The notes under the pieces were generated by a model. That model saw only the letters and a list, made by a program, of their open reading frames with translations, was not told the origin of the DNA and did not search any database. From Hydra vulgaris (lineage: Eukaryota; Cnidaria; Hydrozoa; Anthoathecata; Hydridae), in contig NC_088921.1 in NCBI RefSeq assembly GCF_038396675.1, positions 616,501 to 680,500 of the forward strand: DNA of 64,000 nucleotides, in the 5' to 3' direction. Of the stretch, positions 1-10,830 are shown piece after piece (within the stretch, counting starts at the first letter, position 1; each line of letters starts with the position of its first letter). The translations under genes and the position numbers were made by a program.

Positions 1-470
1 TTCAGGGAAGTGCTAAAAATAGTACCATATAAGCTAGCAATTCCACGGCTCAACAAAAAACATTTGACGTTTGACGGAAAACACGTAATTTTCATAAACT
101 TTACTCTCTTTTATTTTTTGTATAGTTAAGCAAGCACCTTGAGGTTTTTTGCATCAGTTAGTATTACTCAACCTCTATCCAGCCATATACAGAAAGTACT
201 ATGGTTATTTATGGTTTCACTTAAAAATTATCCATATTCTGAAACCACTTTTGAGAAAAATACTAAAAGCGGGAACGTTTTTTTAGAACGAAGCTTTTGG
301 AGGTTAGGTTTCCTTAGTACTAAAAAATATCCAATTTTTATAAAATTTTCCGTATATATTAAAAAAGGGATGAGGAATCTAATGGAATGTGGAGTCGTTT
401 GAACATTCATACAAAAAATTTTAGTTCTCAGCGTCAGTGGCGTACCAACATGTTTTGGGGCCTAGGGTGG

Positions 471-473
<3 letters not shown>
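1..473. other. AT-rich spacer, nothing recognised
   Basis: Short open frames exist here on both strands, but none begins with a convincing start, resembles a protein family or carries splice signals. I see no feature up to the (TA)n tract. Confidence 0.5.

Positions 474-554
<81 letters not shown>
474..554. repeat. (TA)n microsatellite
   Basis: About 80 bp of uninterrupted alternating TA. It is the first of more than ten such tracts in the window. Alternating Tyr-Ile frames within it are not coding. Confidence 0.95.
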
Positions 555-557
<3 letters not shown>

Positions 558-882
558 TACATTAATGAATGTATGTATAACACATTAGCTTTCTCCACTT
601 TCTTGAAAACGTTTGTAATAAACAAAAATTAGCAAATACCATCTTTATCATTATCTATCAGTTAATATGTTTACATATATATATCCATTAACGCCATTTT
701 ATCACTTATAGAAATTCATTTGTGTACACAAATGACTAAAACATTAGTTTTGATTATTTATTTTAAATGATAATACAATGATGTACAATGTACAGTAAAA
801 AAAACAGATTTACAGCAAAGAGTTACCTCTAGAAACACATTAAAATGCTTTCATTAAATACATTAAAACACATTAAGAAGCC

Positions 883-2946
883 TTCAGATGCCTTCTCAGC
901 CTCTTTACTTCAGGCAGCATTTCTTCCTTTTCTACATCATTGAAAGTTTCTGAAAACTGATGGGCATTTCTGAAATCTGATGGACATAGGTTACAATTTC
1001 TTCATCAGTTGCCTTCAAAAGATTACCTGTATGTACAACAGCAAACTTTTTATACACAGTGTTCATCGAGGTCAAACGTTTTTCTAATTCTACATGAAAG
1101 TGATCAATGCACTCGAACATAGCACGCTTCAATTCTCCCTTTGGAGTTAAACCTGCATCTTTAGCAATTTCTCCTGGCATCATCTTTTTCACTCGCTTGC
1201 GTTTTTTGCTTTCAATATCAATGCCCATTTCAGCAAAGTCTGGGTCGCATATTCTACAGCATTATGTACCAGAACTTCTCGACTCTTTACTAAAAAGGTC
1301 TTTTCAGCTTCACAACACACTTTTCCAAGCTAATACCTTAGATTTGAAGATATTTTTGGGTATGATTCACCTCGAGTAGAATGTGGTACCACAAATGCAA
1401 GAAGCAAAGGAAATTGAAATTACAAATGTTTGTCATCAACACCTCCGCTGCTCCTCTCGTATCTAGGTTTTCAGAAGCATCACAAAGCTTTTCCACAGCC
1501 TTAACCAACTTTTCGAAATGTTTGAAGATTGGTTTTACGGCATCATGATGAGCACTCCACCTGGTATCATTAAGTCTCTTCACTGTCACTCCAACGGTTT
1601 CTTTTAGGACCTCCCATCTATGTGTTGAACATGAAAAAAACGTGTACACACTTTCCAAAGTTCTAAAAAATGTGACACAAACAGAAACACTACCAAAAGT
1701 ATGTACGCCACATAAATTAAGCGAATGGTTAGCACAAGGCACAAATATTGCTTTTGGATTAAATTCTTTAATTCTGGTTTGTACTCCTGTATGACATTGT
1801 CGTGGCATTTTCGTATTCTTGGCTTCGACAAAGCTTTAAATCCAAGCCGTCCTTTTCAAGAGATTGAATAATTTTCTGTGTTATGGAGTCTGCCTTTTTC
1901 CCACTTAGAGAAATAAAACATAGAAATGATTCTTTCACTCCCACGTTCCTGTTGTCAATTTTCACATACCTTATGACCTGACTCATTTGTTCAGTGTGGT
2001 ATATATTTGGCGTGCTGTCAAACAATATGGTATAGAATTTAGCTTTCTTGATTTCACAGATTAATTCTTGTTTTACAGCATCGCCTAAAAGAGATACAAA
2101 CTCATTTTGCACTGCAGGCGATAAATAAGAAACTGGAATCAATCCTGATTCCGATGATTGCTGAAGCCGTATGCTGTGCTCCTTTAAAACAGGATCATAG
2201 TTTGAAAGGAGGCTGACAATTTCCAAGAAATTACCACGGTTTTCAGAAGCAAAGTCTTCCCTGTGGCCTCGAAAAGGCAAATTCTGCTTTGCCAAAAAAG
2301 TTTTATATCTAAGAGACGATGCAAAATGTCTCTCCATTTCTTCTTCCATTACGTCTTGGTGAGCAGCGTCAATAGTTTTGTTTTGGAGAAGCCTTGCTTC
2401 AAGTGTTTTCCATTTGTCTAAATTGTTAATATGCAATTGAGTGTTTTTGTGATCTGATACTTTAGGATTCAATTTCCACCAGCTATTGAATCCTGTGATG
2501 AAACTTGATTTGGTCGTTGGATTATCGTTCTTATCAAACAACTTGCAACAAAAGCAAAACAGTGATTTTTTTTCATGAGAATAGACCATCCATTTCCTCA
2601 AAATCTGTTCTCCACTTGGAAGCTTCTTGTAAAACCAGCTTTTTGTCAGCTGTCTAGTTTGACCCTTTGACATTTCTCCTGGTTTATGAACTGGATCAAA
2701 TGGCCCCTCCAAGTTCTGGTAAATATCACTGCCTTGTCTTATAACATCGGCTCTGAGATAATCTGGCATTGGAGTGGGCCAGTTTCCAACATCATAATTT
2801 AATGTTAAATCTTCTAATTCGTGTACTGAATTTGCGTCTGATTCAGAACGTATCGAATTGGTTATGTCTTCTTCTTCTTGCCTTTTGTATTGTTCTTCTT
2901 CTCCATTTTCTTGTTCTTCATTGCTTGTTTGTTCATTCCGTCGGCC
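883..2946 (-). pseudogene. hAT-type transposase pseudogene with TTF-type zinc finger (ZMYM1-like)
   Basis: The minus strand is open from about 2946 to 1768. It starts with an acidic Glu-rich segment, then Trp-Pro-Thr-Pro before a Met at 2769. A TTF-type zinc-finger region follows (FCFCCKLF), then the DUF4371-like part of hAT transposases with DSTPN at the expected first catalytic aspartate. Near 1770-1808 the reading frame shifts and resumes as CANHSLNLCG, typical of the RNase H core, down to about 1338. After several stops a third frame carries the MPGEIAKDAGL helical region (1228-932). A fourth continues as DVEKEEMLPEVKRLRRHLK to about 883. The C-terminal dimerisation segment is not seen. 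There are at least three frame changes plus stops, so the copy is dead. No 5' Met lies upstream of 2769 before a stop at 2947-2949. TIRs were not recognised. Confidence 0.85.
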
Positions 2947-2949
2947 TTA

Positions 2950-4652
2950 GCTTGTACTTGGGCCTTCTTAAGATTCAGGGCCCAAGCGCCCAAGGGCCAA
3001 AATAACTTGTCCACAACGTAAGATAATTTTATTTTATTTTAAGCATTTATCTTTCTTAAACAAGAATTTATTTCTTAAAGTCAGATTTTTTTTTCTTGTT
3101 TTTTAGAATTTTTTTTCTTAAAAAAAGATTTTTGTTCTTGTTTCTAGAATTTTTTTTTTTTCTTTTTAAAAAAAGTTTTTTTCTTCATTGCTTTCAGGAC
3201 TTTTTATCCTAAAATACGATTTTTTTCGAGTTTCAAGAGTATAATATTTTAAAAAAAAGTTTTTCTTTTTTAAAGAATTGCTGTTAAGTTGAGTTTTTTT
3301 CTTAAAGTAATTTTTCTTCTTGTTTTACGAACTCTATTTCTTATAATTAGAATTGATTTAGTAACTTTTGTTATTTAAAAAATACTTTATTTATATTTTC
3401 AATATTTTTTTCCTTAAAGAAAAGAAAAAAAATATTTCCTTGAAGCAACGTAAAAATTTAAACATTATATTAAAATTATAATAATATTAAATAAAAAAGT
3501 TCTGAAAGAACTAAAACATTTAAACAACAGTTATAGATGAAATTAAAGACTAGTTAGTTGAATGTTGGAATGTCGATTTACTGGTTGTGTTTGTAACTGC
3601 AATAATCTTCCCATAAACTGCTCATTTGGCTCAAACATGATTCTGTTGATGTCAAGTCTTTGAATAAAATATAATGCAAAATTGTTAATACTGTTAACGA
3701 ATGGTCGTCATTTTCCATGTCAATGATATAATGTATTCCAACTAGTCCAATCGCCACATTAAAAAATGAGCTCCGCTCAACTATCTTTTTACCGCACATA
3801 ACGATTGCCTCATCTCTATCGTCTATTATGTATAGATAAGAATTTTTTATCTGAAAATAAAATTAACTAGCTCGAATCTATGCTATAACTATAATTTTTA
3901 TCTAATAATAAAATTAACTAACTCGAATCTATGATGTAACTTTTCATAAAATTTAATAATATCCAATAAATATACAAAATATAAATAAAAATCTATGTTC
4001 TTTCATACTTAAAGTTTTTTCTAAAATAATATACCCTATTTTTCCTTTTTTTAAGTTAGTCAAGTATTTAATCAAGTGCATTGAATCAAAAAATTTCAAT
4101 AATTTTTGAATCAGAAAATTTCAATACTTTTTAGTAAACAAACACATGAAAGTAAGTTCGAAATTATATGTTAGAAAAAATGTTATATGTCTTATTTACA
4201 AAAAAAGTATAATCCAAGGATTTCGGAGGAGTAAATGTATAAAAAATTTAAAAATAAATACATGTCAATATCATGATTACTACTGTCATGAAAGTAGTCA
4301 TCATGAATGCATGCGTCCCCACCAGTATGTGCTTTGGGTGGTGGTGGACTAGGCACATTCAACTTGTGTATTCCAAAATTCAGGAGTATGTCAATTTCTT
4401 CAGTCAAGCTTTCTTAGGCTAAATCAACTGTTACAGAAGATTTTAACACACATGCTACCTCACTAACAATCTGAATTGAATTGAAAAAAAAGGAAGTGTA
4501 GGAACATTACAACTTTAAAATGCAGAGAAAACCTAAAGAATATTTTATCATGATAAACACCTTACATATATCAAACATAAAATTATTCCATATATTTTTT
4601 GTAATAATGGCAAGATATGAACTGCAAAAGAAATAAAATAAAATCTTATCAC
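2950..4652. other. T-rich and AT-rich spacer, no gene recognised
   Basis: Positions 3020-3440 are dominated by runs of T and A interrupted by TTCTT-like words. A minus-strand frame at 3578-3799 has no recognisable motif. Two similar stretches near 3840 and 3895 (aaaattaactagctcgaatc-like) suggest a small tandem duplication of about 60 bp. Confidence 0.4.
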
Positions 4653-4858
4653 TTCCACATCAGAGAAACATAGATGTTTTTCCGAAATTGACACAATTCT
4701 ATCAACTCTATTAACTGGACCTTTGTTTATCCAGCCTCGTCTTTGTATAAATGTCGCATTCAGACATGACGCCACTGTAATCATGTCAGTATGCTGTTTA
4801 AACCATTCATGTTTAAGCGCAGCTTCAAGTTGCAAAACCATTTCATCAGTGATTTTTG
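4653..4858 (-). CDS. possible single exon of an unrecognised gene
   Basis: On the minus strand a good acceptor (polypyrimidine then CAG at 4859-4861) opens a frame that begins KITDEMVLQLEAALKH and stays open to a plausible donor (GTGATAAG) at 4652. It includes the segment RRGWINKGPVNRVDR. Charged and hydrophobic residues are balanced, unlike the surrounding AT-rich noise. I cannot assign it to a family. It may be one exon of a host gene or of another transposon. Confidence 0.25.
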
Positions 4859-5155
4859 CTGTAAAAATGATTTAAATTAAGTTAAATTTAGTAACACTAA
4901 TTTAATAATTGTAATGCAATTACATAACAATATAATTATTATATTTGTAATCACAGCTTGCATATATGAAATAAAAAAGCGTTGGCCATATTTAGATGCC
5001 ACAATTATATTGCAACAAGTATTTACAATTTTATTAAATTTACATTATGTCCGTTTAGTATAACATAAGACTTTTACAATAAACACGTTGCGCAACTATC
5101 CGTATAATTAAGCAGTGCAGAAAAACTTTACTCTATTTTAATAAGAAAACGTAGA

Positions 5156-6207
5156 AGAAAAAAACCACGCACGAATGCTTTGATGTAACAATGGGAAGTT
5201 ACGACGGAGAAGAAATTTACGAATTTGTAGGTTTATATATTTTAAATACCCAAGCTAAAATAATCTAAATTAATCAATTAGGTCTTTATCGCGACGACGG
5301 TTTAATGATAATGCTTAAAAAATCAGGGCCACAACTCGATAAAATTAGAAAAGATATTATAAAAGTTTTTAAAAACATTGGCTTCCAAATTGAAATAAAC
5401 ATAAATTTAAAAAAAGTGAATTTTCTTGATGTCTTGTTTAACCTCTCAGAAAGTTCCTTTAAGCCCTACAAATAGCCTTTTGACGAATTATTGTATAATA
5501 ATGTGAATTCGAACTATCCCCATCAAATTCTAAAACAAATTCCAATTTCAATTCAAGAAATAGAAACATAATTTGGTTCAACCCACCGTACAGCAAAAAT
5601 GTTTCAACAAATATAGGTAAAATTTTTCTAAGATTAGTAGACAAACATTTTCCTCTCTCTAATAAATTATATAAGATTTTTAACATAAATACCATTAAAG
5701 TAAGTTATAGTTGTACAAAAAATTTAGAAAGAATTATAAAAGGCCACAACTACGCGTGAATTAATAAAAATGAACATATAAAAGAAAAAAAACGCTGATT
5801 ATTGCAATTGTAAACAAAAAATAGATTGCCCTCTAAATGGAAAACGCCTTTTGAAAAATGTAATTTACAAGTGCATTGTTTCCTCACAAAATAACCCTGA
5901 TAAACAATATATTGGCTTAACCAAGGGGCAATGGAAAAAACGTTATGCCAACTACAAACAATCGTTTAAACACAAAAATATTCTAAAGATACTATGCTGT
6001 CAAAAAAAATTTTAATTTACAATGGTCTATTCCAAAATCTGCCCCTGCCTATAATAACATTTCCAAAAAATGTATGCTATGTTTGCAAGAAAAATCTGAA
6101 ATAATTACTCATTTAAATCAGGAAAATTTATTAAATAAAAAATCTTAATTAATTTCTAAATGTAGGCACGAAAATAAGTACCTCTTTAAAAATTATAAAA
6201 ACAAATG
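5156..6207 (+). pseudogene. Penelope-like retroelement remnant (reverse transcriptase plus GIY-YIG)
   Basis: A decayed plus-strand coding block starts with FDVTMGSYDGEEIYE followed by LYILN. Next comes the reverse transcriptase catalytic box GLYRDDGL at about 5281, and then VNFLDVLFNL. The [12 protein letters not shown] segment is typical of Penelope-like polymerases. From about 5800 a Cys-rich linker (YCNCKQK...CPLNG) leads into a GIY-YIG-like endonuclease, VIYKCIV then KQYIGLTKGQWKKRY. The terminal CMLC...CRHE putative zinc ligands occur at 6070-6170. At least five in-frame stops and several frame changes make it nonfunctional. The 5' part of the polymerase is missing. The pogo element at 6286 begins just 3' of its end. 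Confidence 0.82.
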
Positions 6208-6285
6208 ACTAAATTAAACTATTCCCATTCCAAAGAAATTTATTTAATAATTACTTTCTGTAACTTCCCGTTAAAAAATATAGTA

Positions 6286-6312
6286 GGGGAGATGGGGGCG
6301 CATTGATCGCCG
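6286..6312 (+). repeat. left TIR of pogo/Tigger-like element
   Basis: It begins GGGGAGATGGGGGCG and continues CATTGATCGCCG. It pairs with the reverse complement of 9183-9209 at 26 of 27 positions and is preceded by the TA target dinucleotide. Confidence 0.93.
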
Positions 6313-6470
6313 TAGCAGTGTTTTGAAAATTGCGCAGAACCTGAAAGAGATGTAAAAACTTATTAACTACGAAACACATGTAGAACTATCTGGCTTTTGG
6401 AATATATAAATATTTTGATTTAAAAAAATGATAAACATGAATAATTTTAACTTTTAAACAACCCTCTCAA

Positions 6471-6530
6471 AAGATCAATGTACCCCAAACTATGGGGTAC
6501 TATGATCTCCGACTTGGGGCACATTGATCT
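6471..6530. promoter_or_regulatory. left subterminal repeats of pogo element, likely transposase-binding sites
   Basis: Three copies of words such as GATCAATGTACCCC, GGGGTACTATGATC and GGGGCACATTGATC lie in both orientations within 60 bp. They share the core of the TIR (GCGCATTGATC). Family knowledge says subterminal copies of TIR words often bind transposase. Binding here is inferred. Confidence 0.6.
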
Positions 6531-6854
6531 TATATGCGTAATATTATGTAAACGTTTAACACTTCTATAACTAAATCTTGTAAATAATTTAGTCAAAGGG
6601 TAATATTGTATAACATATAATACATCTAAATTTTTTAATTATTTTTTAAATATAGCAGTTAAACCCACTAGTCTAATTTTTAATTAAAAAATGTATAAAT
6701 CACAGCAGCTATAAGCTACCCGCTTTATATACGTTTAAAACTTTACAACAGCTTGAAATTTATAAGAACTGAAATATAAAGACTGAAATAAGAATACAAC
6801 TTTTAAGTTTACAAAACTTGTTAAAAGTACAATATTTTGATTAAGAATATTTCA

Positions 6855-8489
6855 TCATTTGTGAAAGTCAAGTTGTGAAGCAGCTTTTGGTTTACATTGT
6901 TTTTTATTCCTAAGCAAGTAATTCTTAGTTTCTTTCTTATCTTTTGTGGAGACTTTTTGTTGATTTTTGGTTTGCTTCAAAATTTTCTTTTCTTTTGACA
7001 AACGAATTTCATTTCTGACAGGAGTATCAGTCAAGATCCTTGTTTTTAACTGCCTACTTTTAACTTTTTTTTTTCTGGCAGATGCTTTTGGGTAAGGTTT
7101 TAAAAACTCAGGTGAGATTATAGAAGCAACACTTGTTGACACTTTGTTTAAAATACTTGTTTCAATATTTACTATAGTTATTTCAGACTCTATGTGATTA
7201 ACATGTGCTGGTATCATTTCAGATTCCATGTTGTTGACAGGAGTGATAGTAACTGTATCTGGAGCAGCTCTATCTGTAACTGATGATGGTAAATATTCGT
7301 CATCTTTGAAAATTTCAGAATTGAATGGCTCAATGCCAGCTACTCTAAATCCTGTCTGTATTTTAGATGGTGAGAAAGCTTTTGTATACGGTTCTCGAAC
7401 TATTGAAACAATATCATAAATGGTCATTGGTCTTGGGTTTGAAACCATTCAATTATCACATGCAGAATTGTAAAACCTTTTCAATGGTTCAAAAACAGTT
7501 CTATCTAATGGCTGCAATTTATGGCTGCAATGGGGAGGAAAACTTATCATTGTAATTCCGTGTTGAATTGCAAGCTCCAAGCCTTTAACAGAAATATGAC
7601 TTTCATGACTGTCGAGAAGTAACAAAACTGGAGATTCCTGAGAACAGTTTGAATATTTAACAAAATGTTTAATCCATTCTATGAAAATTTCTGAGTTCAT
7701 CCAAACAGAAGGATTTGCAAATCCCACACATCCAGGAGGTCCTTCCTTAATCATGTAATCATGAAACTTTACCCTAGGAAAAATAAATAATGGAGGAATG
7801 GAATTTCCAATAGCATTAGAGGCACAACATGCAGTTACCAATGTTCCTCGTTCTGCAGATGTGATTCTTCCAACTTGTTTGCTTCCTCTACCAGCTAAAA
7901 CCTTTACCGGCTTTTGAACGGTTGTTAAACCAGTTTCATCAACATTATATATACAGTTAGGATTATATTTATATCGATTTCTTACCGTTTTAAGATTTTG
8001 AAAAAACTCTCTTACAGTGTGTTTGTTAAAAGCTGTTGATCGAGTGAAGCTCGTTGCTTCAGGTGTTCGTAGAGACAACTCTGGTTGTCTTTTCATAAAA
8101 CCTTGCAACCAATCAATGCCTGCAATTTTATTTTTGATCCACGATGATGGGCATATCTTATTGTTTTTTAAAGCAAATTCATATGCCAATAATTGCGTTG
8201 ACCTAGTTGAAAGGCCATAGTTCATTTTTGATGCAATTAGTAAATAACTTGATAAACTTTTTTCATCTTCTGCTGTAAAAACTTGTCTATTGTTGTAGTT
8301 AGGCTTGAAAGCTTCATTTGGATTAAGCCTCTTTTTACGACAATATCTTTTTAAAGTCATTCTATCTATGTTAAACTGACGTGCTACAACATTCAGTTGT
8401 GTTCCTTCTAAAACTTTATTAACAGCTACTTTCATTGTTTCACTTGGTATAGCAACTTTATTTGTTTTTTTAATTCTATTTCTAACCAT
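6855..8489 (-). pseudogene. pogo/Tigger-like DDE transposase with one nonsense codon
   Basis: The likely start is MVRNRIKK at 8489. An upstream in-frame Met at 8525 sits beyond a TTTTTTTACAG acceptor-like sequence and is less likely. Residues 1-55 form a Psq/CENP-B-type helix-turn-helix (VARQFNIDRMTLKRY). A second DNA-binding helix region ends near GIDWLQGF (residues 124-131). The catalytic triad is D184 in NVDETG, D293 in LLDSHESH and D329 in QPLDR, spaced DD35D. The frame is broken only by TGA at 7449-7451 (codon 347), where relatives commonly carry Trp before the MVSNPR-like segment. Downstream the same frame runs on to 6855 with a basic tail. All three catalytic residues lie before the stop, but the conserved C-terminal part is lost, so the protein is probably inactive unless the stop is read through. 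Confidence 0.9.
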
Positions 8490-8763
8490 TTTAAGGTCTG
8501 TAAAAAAATATATCAATAAAAACATATGTTTTTAATAAATGCTAATATTTAACATAATAATATTATGTTAAATATTTTTTAATTATTATGTTAAATATTA
8601 TTCTTTTGATATTATAAAATAATAGTATTATTATTACTAGCTTATAACATAAGTAGATTTAAAAAATGAAATGCTAAAAGCTATTGTTTGTTTATATATA
8701 GTTTTTTTTTAAATTATAAATACAATTCCATTCGTTTAACTGTATTGCTTATAAACAAAAACA

Positions 8764-8840
8764 TGGGGCACTTCGTCTTCTATGGGGCACTTTGATCCTC
8801 CGATCAATGGGCCCCGCATAGTCAAAGATCAATGTACCCC
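8764..8840. promoter_or_regulatory. right subterminal repeats of pogo element
   Basis: Four or more copies of GGGGCACTTTGATC-like and GATCAATGTACCCC-like words lie in both orientations upstream of the transposase start. They mirror the cluster at 6471-6530. They may serve both transposase binding and promoter function. Confidence 0.6.
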
Positions 8841-9182
8841 AATAGGTATAGGTAACATATTGATAGCAATATCTACTGTATAAATTGCAGCCAAATAAAA
8901 ATTATATATTATATTATACACCTAACACTTACAAATTTAAAATAAAATTGTTGTTAACCCATACAGACATCTAAATAAAAATATATTTGAATTATAGTAC
9001 GATTTAAAAAAATCACTTTTTATGACGAAAAACAATAATTTCTTTATTTTTTTTGACGCTGATAACCTTATGAAAAAATATTACGAATAATCAATTAGGG
9101 AAGCATAATGCTTAATTAAATTGCAACCTCACTTCTAGTAAGGCAAAAATGAACGAGTAAAAGCCAAAAGATCATACTGCCC

Positions 9183-9209
9183 CGGCGATCAATGCGCCCC
9201 CATCTACCC
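9183..9209 (-). repeat. right TIR of pogo/Tigger-like element
   Basis: The reverse complement of this stretch matches the left TIR at 26 of 27 bases. It is followed by the TA target dinucleotide at 9210-9211. Confidence 0.93.
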
Positions 9210-9283
9210 TAATTAAAATTTTTTTATAATAATTTATAACTTCCTGTAAAATATTTTTTTCTATAATTCGAATTTTTTTTTAG

Positions 9284-9345
9284 ATTTAGTAATTCTTCCC
9301 GATGATCCAGCAATGGTGAAACTTCAAGTTGAAGGAAAAAGTTAG
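9284..9345 (+). CDS. possible 3' terminal exon, unrecognised
   Basis: A T-rich tract ending in TTTTTTTTTTAG precedes a phase-1 open stretch reading LVILPDDPAMVKLQVEGKS and a TAG stop. Codon composition is less AT-biased than the flanks. No upstream exon was found because the pogo insertion and Penelope remnant lie immediately 5'. The protein family is unknown. Confidence 0.22.
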
Positions 9346-9362
9346 ATAAGTGTTTTTTACTA

Positions 9363-9365
<3 letters not shown>

Positions 9366-9460
<95 letters not shown>

Positions 9461-9470
9461 TATATATATA
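9366..9470. repeat. (TA)n microsatellite
   Basis: About 100 bp of alternating TA with one G interruption near 9455. The following 400 bp to about 9870 are T-rich with no recognisable gene. Confidence 0.92.
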
Positions 9471-9874
9471 GTTTTTCTATTTTTATTTATATGCATATTT
9501 TTGTGTTTTTTTATTTTATAAAATTTTGTGCTTTTTGGTTTTATATTTTTTTTTATTTTTTACCAATTGTGCGAAGAGATATCAAGAATTAGGTAAGGTT
9601 TAAAGTATTACTATAATTAAAGATAATGTTCAAGATTAGTTAGGAGTGTTTTGTAAAGAAAAATTTATTAAAGAAAATATAAATAAAAAAATTACAGGGC
9701 TTTTACACAAACACCACGTTACAATTGCTACAGTTACCACTTATATGTTGAAATTATATATCAAATTACCCTGATCACAACTATTGGCTCAATTTTTATA
9801 TTGCTAAACATGTGGTGGCATCTGCTGTTTCATATTGCACTCATGATGGTTTGAGTGAGTGCCAACAGCAGTTG

Positions 9875-10830
9875 TTAAATTAGGTTCTTTTCCGATAGAC
9901 TTGCTGTTTCAATTGAGAAGATCGAATTTATCGGAAAAAATTTTTTTTGGGGTGTCAAGGAGTTATATACATGTTTAAAATACTCCCATAATTTAACAGA
10001 TGGAGGACAGTAGGCAAAGATATGAATGTTTTCCTCAATTTTACCACAAGTTTTGCATTTGTTGTTTTTAACGATCTGTTGCCTTGTGCTTTTGGCAAAC
10101 AAGGACGCTGAAAGTAGACTTTTGAGTAAAAAACGAAAGAGGATATTTTGTTTTGGTCCGCATGCGTGAGAGGTAAAGTTTTTTTTCCAAATTTGGGTCC
10201 ACGGCATTGTTGTTTTTTTTATACCGTTTCAGAAAATTTTTGCTTGCACAACTGCCTTTTTGTTTTTCTGCCAAATTTTTTTGTTATTTTTAGGGTGATG
10301 TTAAACAGGGAGCCGTTTTTGTCCAACATTTTAATTATTGTTTTGCATTAATGAGACGTTTTGTTGTCCCAATGTTTTGTCTTAAAAAGTTCCAGTTTTG
10401 GTTGTGGTTCGTAAATTTTTTAATTGAACTTGCCAACCAATACTTTGTAAAGTAGTAATAACCGTGAGTTTCATCCTCTCAGCATTCTTTCAGTTGAAAG
10501 AGCCTTTTAAGACTAAGTGCAAGAATTTGCTCCTTCGGAGATTAAATTCCGAGACCCCCGCTTTTGACGGGTATAAAAAAATGCATCTTTCTTGACCGAA
10601 TTGAAATTGATATTTTGCCACAGATTTTCAAAAATGGCTCTATGCAATCGTTCTATTACCAAATCGGGAAAGGGCAACACGTTTGCCAGAAACCACACTT
10701 TTGACATTGCTAGCGTATTTATCAGCATAGTCTTTCCCCGAAGTGACAAAATAAGTAGTCACAGAAACTTGAGTTTTTTCTCAATTTTCTTTAAAGTTAC
10801 TCTTCTCTATTTTCTTTAGAGCTACTAGTT
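9875..10830 (-). pseudogene. L1/Tx1-type LINE, 3' part of the polymerase
   Basis: Reading the minus strand, LKKIEK is followed by SLRGKTMLINTLAMSKVWFL. That is the conserved segment after the polymerase domain of L1-group LINEs. It continues as ERLHRAIFENLW. After stops and frame changes, the C-terminal zinc-knuckle region appears as CKTCGKIEENIHIF then AYCPPSVKLW (about 10110-9990). There are several stops. The polymerase catalytic box is not present in this fragment. Its 5' boundary at about 10830 abuts an endonuclease fragment of a different LINE type. Confidence 0.75.

Larger units (their letters stand above)
6286..9209 (-). mobile_element. pogo/Tigger-like DNA transposon, 2924 bp
   Basis: The element is bounded by 27-bp TIRs that differ at one position (GGGGAGATGGGGGCG versus GGGTAGATGGGGGCG at the outer ends) and by a TA duplication at 6284-6285 and 9210-9211. 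It holds one transposase frame on the minus strand. Both ends carry extra copies of the TIR word GGGGCACATTGATC. The single TIR mismatch and near-intact coding frame point to fairly recent activity. The TA target and the DDE transposase both fit the pogo branch of Tc1/mariner elements. Confidence 0.93.

Noticed and set aside
7367-8220. Plus-strand open frames opposite the pogo transposase
   Set aside because: They overlap a clear DDE transposase on the minus strand and show no family features.
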